Positions 30,866 to 40,760 of a stretch of DNA of 64,000 bases are shown here, one piece after another. The position numbers and the translations under genes were made by a program. Position 1 is the first letter of the stretch. Each line of letters starts with the position of its first letter. Where the stretch lies: positions 620,896 through 684,895 of the forward strand of contig VHIT02000028.1 of the NCBI GenBank assembly GCA_009768925.2. Reading direction: 5' to 3'. The notes under the pieces are model-generated. The model searched no databases. It saw nothing but the letters and a program-made list of their open reading frames with translations, and had not been told where the DNA came from. The stretch is from Cryptosporidium bovis (taxonomy: Eukaryota > Apicomplexa > Conoidasida > Eucoccidiorida > Cryptosporidiidae).

Positions 30866-30953
30866 AAAAACCCTGACTGACTGAAGTCAGGTCCCAGATA
30901 TCGTAATTCGGACTCTTTTTGCGATATATGGGCTTGAGGGGTGATGAGCACCT
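30866..30953. ncRNA. cluster of three hairpins, candidate structured RNA
   Basis: A GC-richer patch holds CCTGACT/AGTCAGG (30872-30878 with 30885-30891, 7 bp), CCCA-G-ATATCG/CGATAT-A-TGGG (30893-30903 with 30922-30932, 10 of 11 pairs), and GGTG/CACC (30940-30943 with 30949-30952). On the minus strand the first hairpin is followed by TTTTT (30870-30866), as in a Pol III terminator, which favours a minus-strand RNA. No known RNA family is recognised. It sits about 120 bases before the P5 ATPase ATG, so it could instead be structure in that promoter or leader. Confidence 0.35.
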
Positions 30954-31069
30954 GAATGGTAGGGCTGACTCTAATTGTGTAACACAAATAGAAAGAAACA
31001 TTAAAGATTACTGTCTTATGTGAGGGTGGACTTCAGAATTAGAGTTTCGAGAGTAGAAATAACTTGAAA

Positions 31070-34000
31070 ATGCCGTCTTCAGATTGGTGCGAGCCATCGA
31101 ACACAATAATAAGTATAAATTTTGCACTCAATTACCTTAAGATTGTAGGTATTTATTTTATTTTACTAGCAATATGGGGTATTTGCAGAGAAATTTATAA
31201 TAGATATGTTTGTTTGAAAGATGTAAAAAAAACAACTGGCAGCAACTACAGAGGGTATAGAGACTGTATCTCAGGCAGGTTGCTTAAATATACATATCCT
31301 GTTTTGATTCTTCTATCTCAGATATTTTTATGCATAGTTATTTGGAATGTAATATGTTCATCAGCAGTTAGTGTACAGCCATATTGGAATGAGAGAGCCA
31401 AGACATATATAGTATTTTACTGTACAGGTCTGACATTGTGTTTGCTAATGCACTTTACTGAGCCGTTTCTAACAACATTTTTTTTAGTTCACGAATCTCT
31501 AGATAAGTGCAAATATATTAAGTCAAAGGGTAGTTGTTTTGGTATTCGTTCCATATTAAACTACATCGGAATAAAAGTGGCTAATGTGCAAAAAGGTGAT
31601 GATAATAATAATGAAAACATAAAGAACAACTATGATTGCAAAATTAATTTGAATTCAAATAAGGTAAATTTCCCACTATTGAGGGTATTTGAAAGTGATA
31701 AAAGTTCCAGATACTTTTGTTATAACCAAGTTACATATACGTACTCAAATTCTGTATCTGATTTTGTGTCTCATAACCAAAATGATTTATTTGATGATAT
31801 TTTGAATAGTATCAACACTAATTCAACATATGAAGGTTTATCTACAAATAAGGTAAAAGAATTACTGTTTAATATCGGGAAAAACAATATAGAATTACAA
31901 GTACCTAATATAATTAACATATTTATAAGGGAGATGTTGCATCCATTTAATATACTAAGATTTGGTTCTTTGTACCAAGGCATATTTCTTAGATTTTACA
32001 TTTGGTCCGTGCTTTGGTTTATTGTTATCTTATTTACAACGATTAAAACTCTTAGAATAATAATAAGCAGCCAAAAAAATATAAAAGAGGCACTCAATAA
32101 TTATATTGAAAGATTAGTTACAATTAAAAGAGACGGTTGTATTATGAATGTTCCATCTCATGAGCTTGTTCCTGGAGACCTGATTCTCCTCCCAAATGGA
32201 TTTACAGCTCCCTGCGATATTTATATTGTTTCTGGATGTGCAATAGTGAATGAATCATTTATTACTGGAGAATCAAGTCCTGTTGTTAAAATGCAAATTG
32301 AAGTTGAATCAAGAAAGTCCTACCCTAACAATGGCAGATACTCTTTTTCAAATTCAAATAGTGAATGCGACAAAAAAACTTGTTCTACATTTGATTCAAT
32401 TAACAATCTATTTTTGGACACTTTTGAAAACGATCATTTTAGTTATAGCAGTGAAGGCTCGAATTTAAATATTAGTCACAATCAAAGTCAGTTACTTACA
32501 CAAAAACCTATATACATGGGTACAAAAATAATTAATTCAATATCATCAAATGAGTCAATTAACTCAGCCTTGGGAGTTGTGTATAGAACCGGAATATATT
32601 CATCTCACGGTCAATTGCTTTATAAAACAATAAACATCTATTCAAATATGAACTCTTATTCAATATCTAACATTAAGTATATAAGAAATATTTACATTCT
32701 GTGGGTAGTTATGTTTATTTTAGGTATAGTAATTATAATTTACCAAAATTTCACTTTGGGTTGGAGCACAGGTTCATTCTTTTTTGCAGTAGGGACTTTT
32801 ATTCAAATTCTCCCATTGTGGGCTCCAACCTGCGTGCAATTCTCTTTAAGTAAAAGTGTAGAAAGGCTCGAGAACAACCATTTAATGAAAACTTCTTTTC
32901 CAATGGACATTCCAGTTGCTGGGAAAGTTAAGGTTTTGTGTTTAGATAAAACAGGAACTTTAACCTCAAATAAAATGGTTTTTATTGGTATTGTAGACGC
33001 AAATAACCAGACTAATTTTAGTAAAAATGATATTTTTTCTCCAAATATGGAGAAAACAAGCAAAGATTTTGGAGACCTAGCATCCTCTACTTCGTCTTTA
33101 TCTTCTCTGAACTTAAAAAGCATTGTTTCCTTAAATAATGTCGTTAATAATACAGCCGAGTGTGGAAATCATGAATTTAATAAGTTAAATCTCCAGATAC
33201 AAAATGAAAACAACTACGAAACTTCAACAATATCTATAGACGAAGAGGACCCACTTATTAATAAGAAAATAATGGAAACATTTAATCAATCTAAATCAGC
33301 AAAGCACTTATTGGATCTTCCACCAATAATTGATGTTAATTCTTTAAATATAAACGATATCACCTACATTGGGCTTTGCTGTTGCAATAATTTGATTCCA
33401 AATAATTCAGAAAATGGTGTTTTATTGTTAGGTAATGACATAGACAAGGCAATATTCTCAAATACATCTGCTAAAATTAAGATACAAAACGAAAAAAGAT
33501 ACATTTCGTTAAATGAGAACTCAATTCATTCAGACTCTGTAGAAAACGTTAATGAATATCCTTTACAAGTTATAAGAATAAATGAATTTGACTGGAATTA
33601 CCAATGTATGTCCATAGTAGTTCACCATAGAATACTGAATAGGTACTTTGTATTTTGCAAAGGTTCTCTTGAATCCTTGATGGAAATTACGAAGAAACCA
33701 GATTTTTCTTCATTGAACACTTGTTTCGATACCTATAAAGACTCTATTGGTGATTATCAACAGTTTTCATGTAATATAAAGAATAAAAACAACCAAATGA
33801 TTCAGAAAAATATTGAATTTAACAAAGAAAATTCAATGGAAAGTTGTAATGGATGGGAGGGTAGTGATAAGGATCTGGTTGATGCTAGAGAGGTTTTGAG
33901 TTGCACCATGGAAATGGACTTGAAAAGCCCAATGGAAATGAAAATGTCTCATGATATGAAAAATGTTAGATTTAGTAAATTCTTAGATAAAAATAATATT

Positions 34001-35863
34001 GTTAATGGATACAGTAAACTCGGATATTATGTAATGGGGATGTCATATAAAGAAATAAAAGACCCAGTATTACTCGATGCACTGATTAATAAACCCAGAT
34101 CAAATGTCTCAAGACGAACAATAGAGTCAGATTTAACGATTATCAACTACTTGTTGTTTTACAACAATATTAGACCTTCAACCAGGGAGTTTATAAGTAA
34201 TGTAAAATTATCTGGAATAAAGCCTGTTATACTTACAGGAGACTCTCCTTACACGGCTTTATCTGTAGCTCAAAAGTCTGGGATCATTGGCCTTAACTCT
34301 AAGATTGCAATAGGCGACGTAATTCACCTTAATGGACCAAATAAGGATGTTCTTGTTTGGCATGATTACATTGTTGGACCTACAAAACCAATACCCAACG
34401 AGAAAATATACAATTCAAGTGAATACAATTCACTTATTGTTACCTCCAAAGCCTTTTTGTATCTTTTAAACAACAAATATGACGAAAAAAATGATTCCAA
34501 TAATGATGGATATTATGAAAATGGTAAATCGATTAAAAAATCAAACAATTCGAATTTAAATAAGTTTCAACATCAAAAAAATGATTCATTTTTATCCTCT
34601 ACATCATCGTCACTGTTGTCATCATCCTCTTCCAAATCAACACTCACATCCTCAATATCTTCTTCATCTTTCTCTCCTATATCGCCGTTATTATTATCCT
34701 CATCCTCTTCATTATTGGATCTTGTTTTTGACAGGATTAAGATATTTGCCAGGTCAAGTCCGGAACATAAAAGACTGGTTGTACAAGAATATAAGAAAAA
34801 AAACATAGTAACAGGGATGATTGGGGATGGTGTTAATGATCTACCTGCGTTTAAAATGGCCGATATGAGTGTATCTGTCCACGAAAAAATGACAGGTTAT
34901 CCAAAATATTCTATATTAAATGAAAATATGAACAATAATGATGATAATATTAGTAACAATAGTAATCAATATTCATCACCTATGACATTGGCATTTTCTT
35001 CGTTCTCTGTAGAGTCTGACAATATATTAAAAGTAATAGATCTGGTTAAAGAGGGGAGAGCCTCAATGGTAACAACACTGGCTTTATTCATGTTTTTATC
35101 TTTCCAAGGTGTATTCTATTCTATATATAAGAATATTCTATTCACTATGGCTCAAGCTAATCTGCCTGTAATGACATATGTATTCATTGATATTGCATTG
35201 GTATTTCCATCCATATGGTTAATGATATTATGTAAACCAAAAAAATATATAAGATCAATCAGACCAACTAGTAATTTACTTGGTCCCAATGTCATTATTT
35301 CCTTTCTATCTTTACTTATTACAAGTCTATTCTTCTATTCAATTATGATAACACGTCTTCTTAATTCAAGTTGGGTTACCCCTTCTTACGAGCATAATAA
35401 AAACATTCCTGTTGAAATGTGGTTTCAGCGTCAAGACAATTACGAAGCCTCAACTACTTTTATTTGGATGGGACTACAACTTTCTTCTATTTCTCTAATT
35501 CTGTCTTTTGGTGGAAATTTCAGAGAAAGAGTAACTAGAAACAAATTCTTGATTTTATGGGTATTCATTTGTCATGCTTTTTTGTTATTATTGTGTACAA
35601 CTGGACCAAATGCACTAACTTGCTTATTTAGAGTGAATTGTACTGATTCAATAGACAGACATTTTAACATCAATTTGTTTGGATTCAATATATTCACCAT
35701 TACCGGTGGAAAATTTCAAGGATCTAGTCCTCATAATTTATTTCCCTTTAACTGGAAAATTGAATTTATATTCTGGAATTATTCATCAATATTCTTCATG
35801 TCCATCATTTATTGGTGGATCACTTCCAAAACTTACTCCAAGGTCATTATGAATACCGACTAG
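31070..35863 (+). CDS. P5-type P-type ATPase (ATP13A-like cation/polyamine or lipid pump)
   Basis: 1597 residues from ATG 31070. P-type landmarks are clear: actuator VPGDLILLP and TGES (399-402), phosphorylation site DKTGTLT with Asp626, nucleotide-binding CKGSLE, TGDSPYTALSVA, and hinge GDGVND (Asp1253 region). IPVAGKVKVLCLDKTGT and APCDIYIVSGCAIVNESFITGES are typical of P5 ATPases, which move polyamines or transmembrane helices across endolysosomal or ER membranes. About ten or more membrane segments are visible, with two near the N-terminus and six after residue 1330. The M4 motif, normally PP-A/E-LP, reads LPLWAPT (581-587), which is unusual. Two long Ser/Asn-rich insertions (about 640-760 and 1150-1225) enlarge the cytosolic domain. 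No intron. Confidence 0.88.
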   Translation: MPSSDWCEPSNTIISINFALNYLKIVGIYFILLAIWGICREIYNRYVCLKDVKKTTGSNYRGYRDCISGRLLKYTYPVLILLSQIFLCIVIWNVICSSAVSVQPYWNERAKTYIVFYCTGLTLCLLMHFTEPFLTTFFLVHESLDKCKYIKSKGSCFGIRSILNYIGIKVANVQKGDDNNNENIKNNYDCKINLNSNKVNFPLLRVFESDKSSRYFCYNQVTYTYSNSVSDFVSHNQNDLFDDILNSINTNSTYEGLSTNKVKELLFNIGKNNIELQVPNIINIFIREMLHPFNILRFGSLYQGIFLRFYIWSVLWFIVILFTTIKTLRIIISSQKNIKEALNNYIERLVTIKRDGCIMNVPSHELVPGDLILLPNGFTAPCDIYIVSGCAIVNESFITGESSPVVKMQIEVESRKSYPNNGRYSFSNSNSECDKKTCSTFDSINNLFLDTFENDHFSYSSEGSNLNISHNQSQLLTQKPIYMGTKIINSISSNESINSALGVVYRTGIYSSHGQLLYKTINIYSNMNSYSISNIKYIRNIYILWVVMFILGIVIIIYQNFTLGWSTGSFFFAVGTFIQILPLWAPTCVQFSLSKSVERLENNHLMKTSFPMDIPVAGKVKVLCLDKTGTLTSNKMVFIGIVDANNQTNFSKNDIFSPNMEKTSKDFGDLASSTSSLSSLNLKSIVSLNNVVNNTAECGNHEFNKLNLQIQNENNYETSTISIDEEDPLINKKIMETFNQSKSAKHLLDLPPIIDVNSLNINDITYIGLCCCNNLIPNNSENGVLLLGNDIDKAIFSNTSAKIKIQNEKRYISLNENSIHSDSVENVNEYPLQVIRINEFDWNYQCMSIVVHHRILNRYFVFCKGSLESLMEITKKPDFSSLNTCFDTYKDSIGDYQQFSCNIKNKNNQMIQKNIEFNKENSMESCNGWEGSDKDLVDAREVLSCTMEMDLKSPMEMKMSHDMKNVRFSKFLDKNNIVNGYSKLGYYVMGMSYKEIKDPVLLDALINKPRSNVSRRTIESDLTIINYLLFYNNIRPSTREFISNVKLSGIKPVILTGDSPYTALSVAQKSGIIGLNSKIAIGDVIHLNGPNKDVLVWHDYIVGPTKPIPNEKIYNSSEYNSLIVTSKAFLYLLNNKYDEKNDSNNDGYYENGKSIKKSNNSNLNKFQHQKNDSFLSSTSSSLLSSSSSKSTLTSSISSSSFSPISPLLLSSSSSLLDLVFDRIKIFARSSPEHKRLVVQEYKKKNIVTGMIGDGVNDLPAFKMADMSVSVHEKMTGYPKYSILNENMNNNDDNISNNSNQYSSPMTLAFSSFSVESDNILKVIDLVKEGRASMVTTLALFMFLSFQGVFYSIYKNILFTMAQANLPVMTYVFIDIALVFPSIWLMILCKPKKYIRSIRPTSNLLGPNVIISFLSLLITSLFFYSIMITRLLNSSWVTPSYEHNKNIPVEMWFQRQDNYEASTTFIWMGLQLSSISLILSFGGNFRERVTRNKFLILWVFICHAFLLLLCTTGPNALTCLFRVNCTDSIDRHFNINLFGFNIFTITGGKFQGSSPHNLFPFNWKIEFIFWNYSSIFFMSIIYWWITSKTYSKVIMNTD

Positions 35864-36212
35864 ATATCCGTTGTTTAAAGGAAAGAGCTATTGAATCATT
35901 CAAGAATATATTAAATAAATGCCTCATTATCATAAAGAAAATGGAATAACCAATGTCCATGAATAGACAATACCAAAAGAGACTATATTGAAAAAAAATA
36001 AAACTATTCAAAGAATACAACAATCAAAAATAACTCCGAATCAGAGACCTGACTATCGCGTTGACAATACAAGACAGAAGTAAAATTACAGATCATTTGT
36101 TGTCATATTTGCGTTCTAGACTTTTTGATTAAAGGTTTTAATCTTATTTACATGTGCATGCATAATTTTTATCTAGCACCAGGCGCCAGTATTCTTTTTG
36201 GTGTCAAAAATA
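35864..36212. other. gap between convergent genes with TGCATGCA and GGCGCC
   Basis: No gene. TGCATGCA (36155-36162) and GGCGCC (36182-36187) are 20 bases apart in a gap bounded by the ends of both neighbours. Promoter-like words in such a place might start an antisense or non-coding RNA. Confidence 0.4.
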
Positions 36213-38594
36213 TTAGTTACGTTGCATACTCATTTCTACACCAAACTTCCTTATAAAACTAGTAATAGAGATAGGCTTCCATAGTGAATCCTCGAATTTG
36301 TCATTTGATGCACTCTTCTCCAAAAAATAAATCACACCGTCGCCTATATAGAACAAATGCCTTAGCTTAGTATCTCTAATAGTGAAATAATCACTCATAA
36401 CTTTATTGCTCACTGTACAACCACTATTTTCAATGGAATATATACGCTTTCCATAAGTTATGTCCCTTCTGTTGCTTGGTTTCAGCACTAAGCCTGTCTC
36501 ACTTGAAACCCACTCTAACAGTCCCAAAACAAACGAATCTTCCCAGTTTGACTGATTGTTATTGTTACTATTTTTAACTTTGCAACTTTTTTCCAAAGTA
36601 GTGTAGTTTATCCATTTATTTGTACTATTTTCATCATCATAAATGTGGTCTGAATAGTAATTAATGTAAAAATCGATCATCACGAGTCCCCTTGTTAAAA
36701 ATACTTTTGTTCTGGATGAGATCATCACTCTTTTTGAAAATAAAGTCCTCCAATACTCGTACCAATTCAATATATCCCTAAATCTGGAATTAACATCATT
36801 TAAATTACCGCATATGTGTTCAAATTTGTCCATATTACTGTTTCCATTTCTCTCTTCAGTTACAGATCCCACATCTTTAACAACATTGGAATCGAAATTA
36901 CTCATGTTAACATTGTAAATATGCTCATCCATATAACAATTATCGCTTTTACCTGTAATCCTAGCATTATATTCACTTTTCAAATTACTCAATTTTTCAT
37001 TTAAACATGCTAACCATTTAGGACCTATTACTTCAACGAACAGCTGAGACACTAAAAACCTATCAAGTAAGTTCTCTTTAAGCCATTCATCCAAGTAGTC
37101 AATACTAAATAAATTTTGTAACTTGTAGTCTTTATTTATTGTTAAATTATTCTCCAAATAGGCACTCAATTTCGGATAAATTATAGACAATATCAAATAT
37201 GTAAACTCATTATTTGTCTCATCAGCGTATTCTATATGTTCACTCCCAGCATTAATATCTTCATCCGCGCTAATATTGTTTAATAAAATGTGATTTGATT
37301 CCAGTACTGGTTTCCACATACTTAATAATGTTATTGGCCAGACTTCAGGTGGTTCCCATATATTCAATGCCGTTTCTATATGCTTAGACATTAATTTGGC
37401 TATAAAATAGCCAGAGCCGTGTTTGTGATAATATGGGAGCCAAGCGAACAACCACTTGTGTTCCAAAACATTCAATTCCTCATTACCTGTTTCATTAATT
37501 TTCAATTGAAGTTTTTGTGATTGTTTCTTCCATATTACCTCCTCCAGTAATCTAGTCCTCACATATTCATCAGGAATAATATTATCCCAAATCTGTAATA
37601 CACAAAGTCCAAAATTGGTTTCCTTCACTGGGTCCCAATAATACAAATAATAATTCTCCAAAGATTTACCTATTATTGTGATCACCAATTGTTCATAACA
37701 GTGTCTTGAATTATAGTCCACTTCTTCATCTGGCCTGTTGTTCTCAAATAATATAAACAATGTCTTTATAGATATCCACATGTTTGTTCCGTACTCAGGG
37801 TCATTTTTCAAGTTCCAGTTTTTTACATACATTTTATACAAAATGTCCTCTAATATATCTTTTATTATCTTACTGTATGGTAAATATGATTTTGAAGTGT
37901 CTATTGAAGAATTGTCCTTAAATCCAGAGAATATATCGTTTACCTCCTTAATCAATTCTTCCACTGCCTCACCAATGATACTTATTTTATTATACTCGCT
38001 TTTATTTGAATTTATATTAATAACTTCTTTATCACTATTTTCTTCAAACAAACTTGTGAGCTCCTCACAATCGGATACACTTTCTATTTTATGGTTAAAA
38101 TTAATGAAACACTTATTCAATTTATTAGTTATTACATTCAAGTTTTCAAGTATTTCCTTTCTTCTCACTAAATTTTTTGTTGCCTCTTCTCTACTCTCTA
38201 TTTCCGTCTCACATTCCCCTAGGGAAGCCTTCAAGTCATTTCTTCTTGCAATAATTTCATCTCTGAAAGACAGTATTAGTTCGAGTATCTCATCTAAAAA
38301 GCCTTCTTCTATCTCTATTTTTTTTCTCAAATTTAATTTCATTTTCTTGTCTTCCAATTTACTGTCCCCATTGTCTTCATTTAACTCAATCAACGAATTT
38401 ACCTCGTCTGCCTTACACCTTCTTTCTGGTTGTACTCCTATGCTGTTTTTTCCACTCTTAATGACAATTGGTTCTGATATACCTGTACCATCCACTCCTA
38501 ATCCTCCGCCTTTAAAACCCATCTTCCTTATTATTTCGAATCCTTTCCCATATTTATGTTGAAACTCCCCGTGAGAATTCTTTTTATCCTCCAT
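36213..38594 (-). CDS. TFIP11/Ntr1 (Spp382)-like G-patch spliceosome disassembly factor
   Basis: 793 residues. An N-terminal G-patch (about 16-57: YGKGFEIIRKMGFKGGGLG ... SGKNSIGVQ) is followed by a basic/acidic linker, a coiled coil and a GCFC-type helical domain with the diagnostic segment WEPPEVWPITLLSMWKPVLESNHILL. This is the architecture of TFIP11 (human) and Ntr1/Spp382 (yeast), which activates the DEAH helicase Prp43/DHX15 to release the lariat intron from spent spliceosomes in the nucleus. Usual length 700-840, so it looks complete. Start ATG at 38594; no intron. Its presence fits the modest but real intron content of this window. Confidence 0.88.
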   Translation of the reverse strand: MEDKKNSHGEFQHKYGKGFEIIRKMGFKGGGLGVDGTGISEPIVIKSGKNSIGVQPERRCKADEVNSLIELNEDNGDSKLEDKKMKLNLRKKIEIEEGFLDEILELILSFRDEIIARRNDLKASLGECETEIESREEATKNLVRRKEILENLNVITNKLNKCFINFNHKIESVSDCEELTSLFEENSDKEVININSNKSEYNKISIIGEAVEELIKEVNDIFSGFKDNSSIDTSKSYLPYSKIIKDILEDILYKMYVKNWNLKNDPEYGTNMWISIKTLFILFENNRPDEEVDYNSRHCYEQLVITIIGKSLENYYLYYWDPVKETNFGLCVLQIWDNIIPDEYVRTRLLEEVIWKKQSQKLQLKINETGNEELNVLEHKWLFAWLPYYHKHGSGYFIAKLMSKHIETALNIWEPPEVWPITLLSMWKPVLESNHILLNNISADEDINAGSEHIEYADETNNEFTYLILSIIYPKLSAYLENNLTINKDYKLQNLFSIDYLDEWLKENLLDRFLVSQLFVEVIGPKWLACLNEKLSNLKSEYNARITGKSDNCYMDEHIYNVNMSNFDSNVVKDVGSVTEERNGNSNMDKFEHICGNLNDVNSRFRDILNWYEYWRTLFSKRVMISSRTKVFLTRGLVMIDFYINYYSDHIYDDENSTNKWINYTTLEKSCKVKNSNNNNQSNWEDSFVLGLLEWVSSETGLVLKPSNRRDITYGKRIYSIENSGCTVSNKVMSDYFTIRDTKLRHLFYIGDGVIYFLEKSASNDKFEDSLWKPISITSFIRKFGVEMSMQRN

Positions 38595-39519
38595 TTTAAT
38601 GCCCTATTTGTTATATTAAACGCTGTATATTTTCTGTTATAAAACCGAAATTACTATACAACCATTAACTCTATTTATTGTAATATTAACTACGTCATAG
38701 CTGCTTTTCCTTCCCTATACTTTTTTGTTCATCGAAATCGTCCTATATTTGAATTTTCTAATTCAAATGAAAAAATGTGTACGCTTATCTGCACTATCTT
38801 CCTGAAATCTCTCACATATACATATTCTAAAACTAATATCTAAATAAGAAGTGTAATATGGAAATCTAATTTGCCAAAAACCGGTCTACCATTTGAGATT
38901 TATTTGAAAACAATTCAAAAAAATAAAGGTAAAATACAGCGAGATGTGTAATTTAATGGGCGGATTTTTGTCCTATTTTAGAAAAGATAGTTTCATCCTC
39001 CCTACTTATCTCAAAAGCTAGTGCCCTTGAAAGAAAATGTCTACCAGCAAATTACAAACAACACTACTGTAATCAAGAAAGGTGAAAGAAACAATGCAAT
39101 AAAAAACATATATTATTTGACATATTAATGCATCCATATTGACAGTAAAAAAACCACTATTTACCCAACACACCTTTTTATCCCATCTTTTTTCTTTATT
39201 TTTAAAAACAAAATATACAAAATTATGTGTTTAAGGCGGTAAAGCATGGCGCCGTCTCTAATAGAGACGTATATTAATTATGAACATAAATTTTATAGTC
39301 ATAAGAAATAGGAATGAGAAAATAAATTGGTAATCATAATAGTAGCTAGCAGTATTGAATAAAACTAGATAAGTAAAAGTATATAGTTAAGGGAAAAAAA
39401 GAAAACCGCTTAAAATTATTAAACGATAAAACAATTGTTTCCTTCATCACGTCTAAATAAATACTTTTCTGCACCAGTCACTTTTACTTTCTTTATTGGT
39501 TTATTGATAGGTTTCAAAA
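38595..39519. promoter_or_regulatory. divergent promoter region of TFIP11-like and eS6 genes
   Basis: No gene. GGCGGTAAA (39235-39243) overlaps closely with ATGGCGCCGT (39246-39255), both within 290 bases of the eS6 start. This is the only place where both recurrent words of the window occur together. Confidence 0.45.
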
Positions 39520-40185
39520 ATGAAACTAAATATAGCAAACCCTACAACGGGACTACAAAAGTGTATTGAAATTGATGACGAAAAGTTGCTTTTACCATTC
39601 TTTGAGAGAAGAATTGGAGCAGAACTTGACTGCAGCTTTTTAGGGGATGAATTTAAAGGATATATAATGAAGATAACTGGTGGAAACGACAAACAAGGTT
39701 TTCCAATGATGCAGGGCGTTTTAACAAGCAACCGTGTTCGCCTTCTCTTTAGGAAAGGAATGAAATGCTACAGACCACGCCGTACTGGTGAACTCAAAAG
39801 AAAATCAGTGCGTGGTTGCATTGTCAGTCACGATTTGTCAGTATTGAGTTTAGTTATTGTTGAGAGAGGTGAACAGGACATTCCGGGACTCACTGATGGC
39901 GAAAAACCAAGACGTCTTGGTCCAAAGAGAGCATCCAAAATCCGTAAGCTTTTCAACCTTGGTCCATCTGAAGATGTTAGAAAACACGTTATTAGAAGGA
40001 AGATCGAAGGTAAAAACAATACCAAGGCACCAAAAATTCAACGTCTCGTTACTAAAGAACGTCTACAGAGAAAAGAGAGGTATAGACGTATATTGAGAGA
40101 ACGTTCCATTGCATCAGCAAATGCCAAGAAGGAATACCAGAAATTACTCGAGTCACTCAAAAAGAAAAATGAGAACAGTAAGTGA
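39520..40185 (+). CDS. RPS6: 40S ribosomal protein eS6
   Basis: 221 residues with the full eS6 core: [20 protein letters not shown], the [24 protein letters not shown] block, [21 protein letters not shown] and [16 protein letters not shown]. It is a small-subunit protein near the mRNA channel. The C-terminus is short and basic ([20 protein letters not shown]) and lacks the classical cluster of five phosphorylatable serines found in animal S6, so S6-kinase control there is doubtful; Ser near RERSIAS remains a candidate. Codon use is richer in G+C than the neighbours, as expected for high expression. A pyrimidine-rich tract precedes the ATG. Confidence 0.96.
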   Translation: MKLNIANPTTGLQKCIEIDDEKLLLPFFERRIGAELDCSFLGDEFKGYIMKITGGNDKQGFPMMQGVLTSNRVRLLFRKGMKCYRPRRTGELKRKSVRGCIVSHDLSVLSLVIVERGEQDIPGLTDGEKPRRLGPKRASKIRKLFNLGPSEDVRKHVIRRKIEGKNNTKAPKIQRLVTKERLQRKERYRRILRERSIASANAKKEYQKLLESLKKKNENSK

Positions 40186-40430
40186 GGGGGTTTAAAGGTG
40201 ACTAAAGTAGTGTATCTAATGAATACCAGCTATTTGTCCCCTTCGATGTAGAGTTGGTATTCTCATAGCTATTTATAAGACTTTTATTTTTCTCCAACTA
40301 AATACTATCCAGAACTAAAGTGCTATCTGTTTCTCTTGTTATATTTACTAACTCCAAATCTCTTGTCACTTTCTTTCGAGACTAGCATGGTGGTTACTTT
40401 AAATTGTTTTTCTTTCCTCGATAGTCTGGG

Positions 40431-40504
40431 TAGCAGCATAGACACTTGTACACCAAGGTGCTGCTAACGGCTAGGGACGGTCCAGAGAGTCACTGTGGAC
40501 ATGT
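40431..40504 (+). ncRNA. two-hairpin patch, candidate snoRNA-like RNA
   Basis: Hairpin 1: TAGCAGCA (40431-40438) with TGCTGCTA (40459-40466), enclosing an internal loop and CTTG/CAAG (40445-40448 with 40454-40457). Hairpin 2: GTCCA (40480-40484) with TGGAC (40496-40500), then ACA at 40499-40501 followed by TGT. The order hairpin-hinge-hairpin-ACA recalls H/ACA snoRNAs, but there is no good hinge box (ANANNA), so the family call is weak. It could equally be structure in the eS6 3' region. Confidence 0.25.
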
Positions 40505-40665
40505 ATTAACGCACTATTTAGTTGCAAAACTACTTCAAATTAAGAAGGCATACTACTTTATGCACTTTTTCCTCCCGTTTACTCGCATGCAAATCTACAT
40601 AGCACAAAATAAAGAAAAGTTGACTTTCATTTACCGGGAATTAAGAGTAGAACATGACACCGACT

Positions 40666-40689
40666 ATTTACCGCCATACGGCGGTAAAT
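40666..40689. repeat. 10-bp inverted repeat of the GGCGGTAAA word
   Basis: ATTTACCGCC (40666-40675), loop ATAC, GGCGGTAAAT (40680-40689), perfectly complementary. The half-site recurs at 4884, 39235 and 47684. It probably binds a dimeric factor in the M16 peptidase promoter. Confidence 0.5.
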
Positions 40690-40760
40690 TTTTACATGCA
40701 TTATAAGTTTAAGCAAATAAAGGATGAGAATAGGAATAAAAATCAGTGTAATTTCACGAA

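Larger units (their letters stand above)
40186..40760. other. gap between eS6 and M16 peptidase with structured patch and a GGCGGTAAA inverted pair
   Basis: No gene accepted. From 40421 to 40504 a patch of near-balanced base composition forms hairpins (TAGCAGCA with TGCTGCTA, inner CTTG with CAAG; then GTCCA with TGGAC). From 40666 to 40689, ATTTACCGCC and GGCGGTAAAT face each other around a 4-base loop, 70-95 bases before the peptidase ATG. Confidence 0.45.

Noticed and set aside
30941-30968. C/D-box snoRNA reading (GTGATGA ... CTGA)
   Set aside because: Only about 17 bases lie between the boxes and the required terminal stem is missing.
37738-38562. 274-codon plus-strand frame antisense to the TFIP11-like gene
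   Set aside because: Ser/Leu/Ile-rich mirror of a Glu/Lys/Asn-rich coding strand; the minus strand encodes clear G-patch and GCFC motifs.
40381-40410. Resemblance of ACTAGCATGG to the U6 snRNA GATTAGCATGG segment
   Set aside because: The invariant ACAGAGA box and the rest of U6 are absent.
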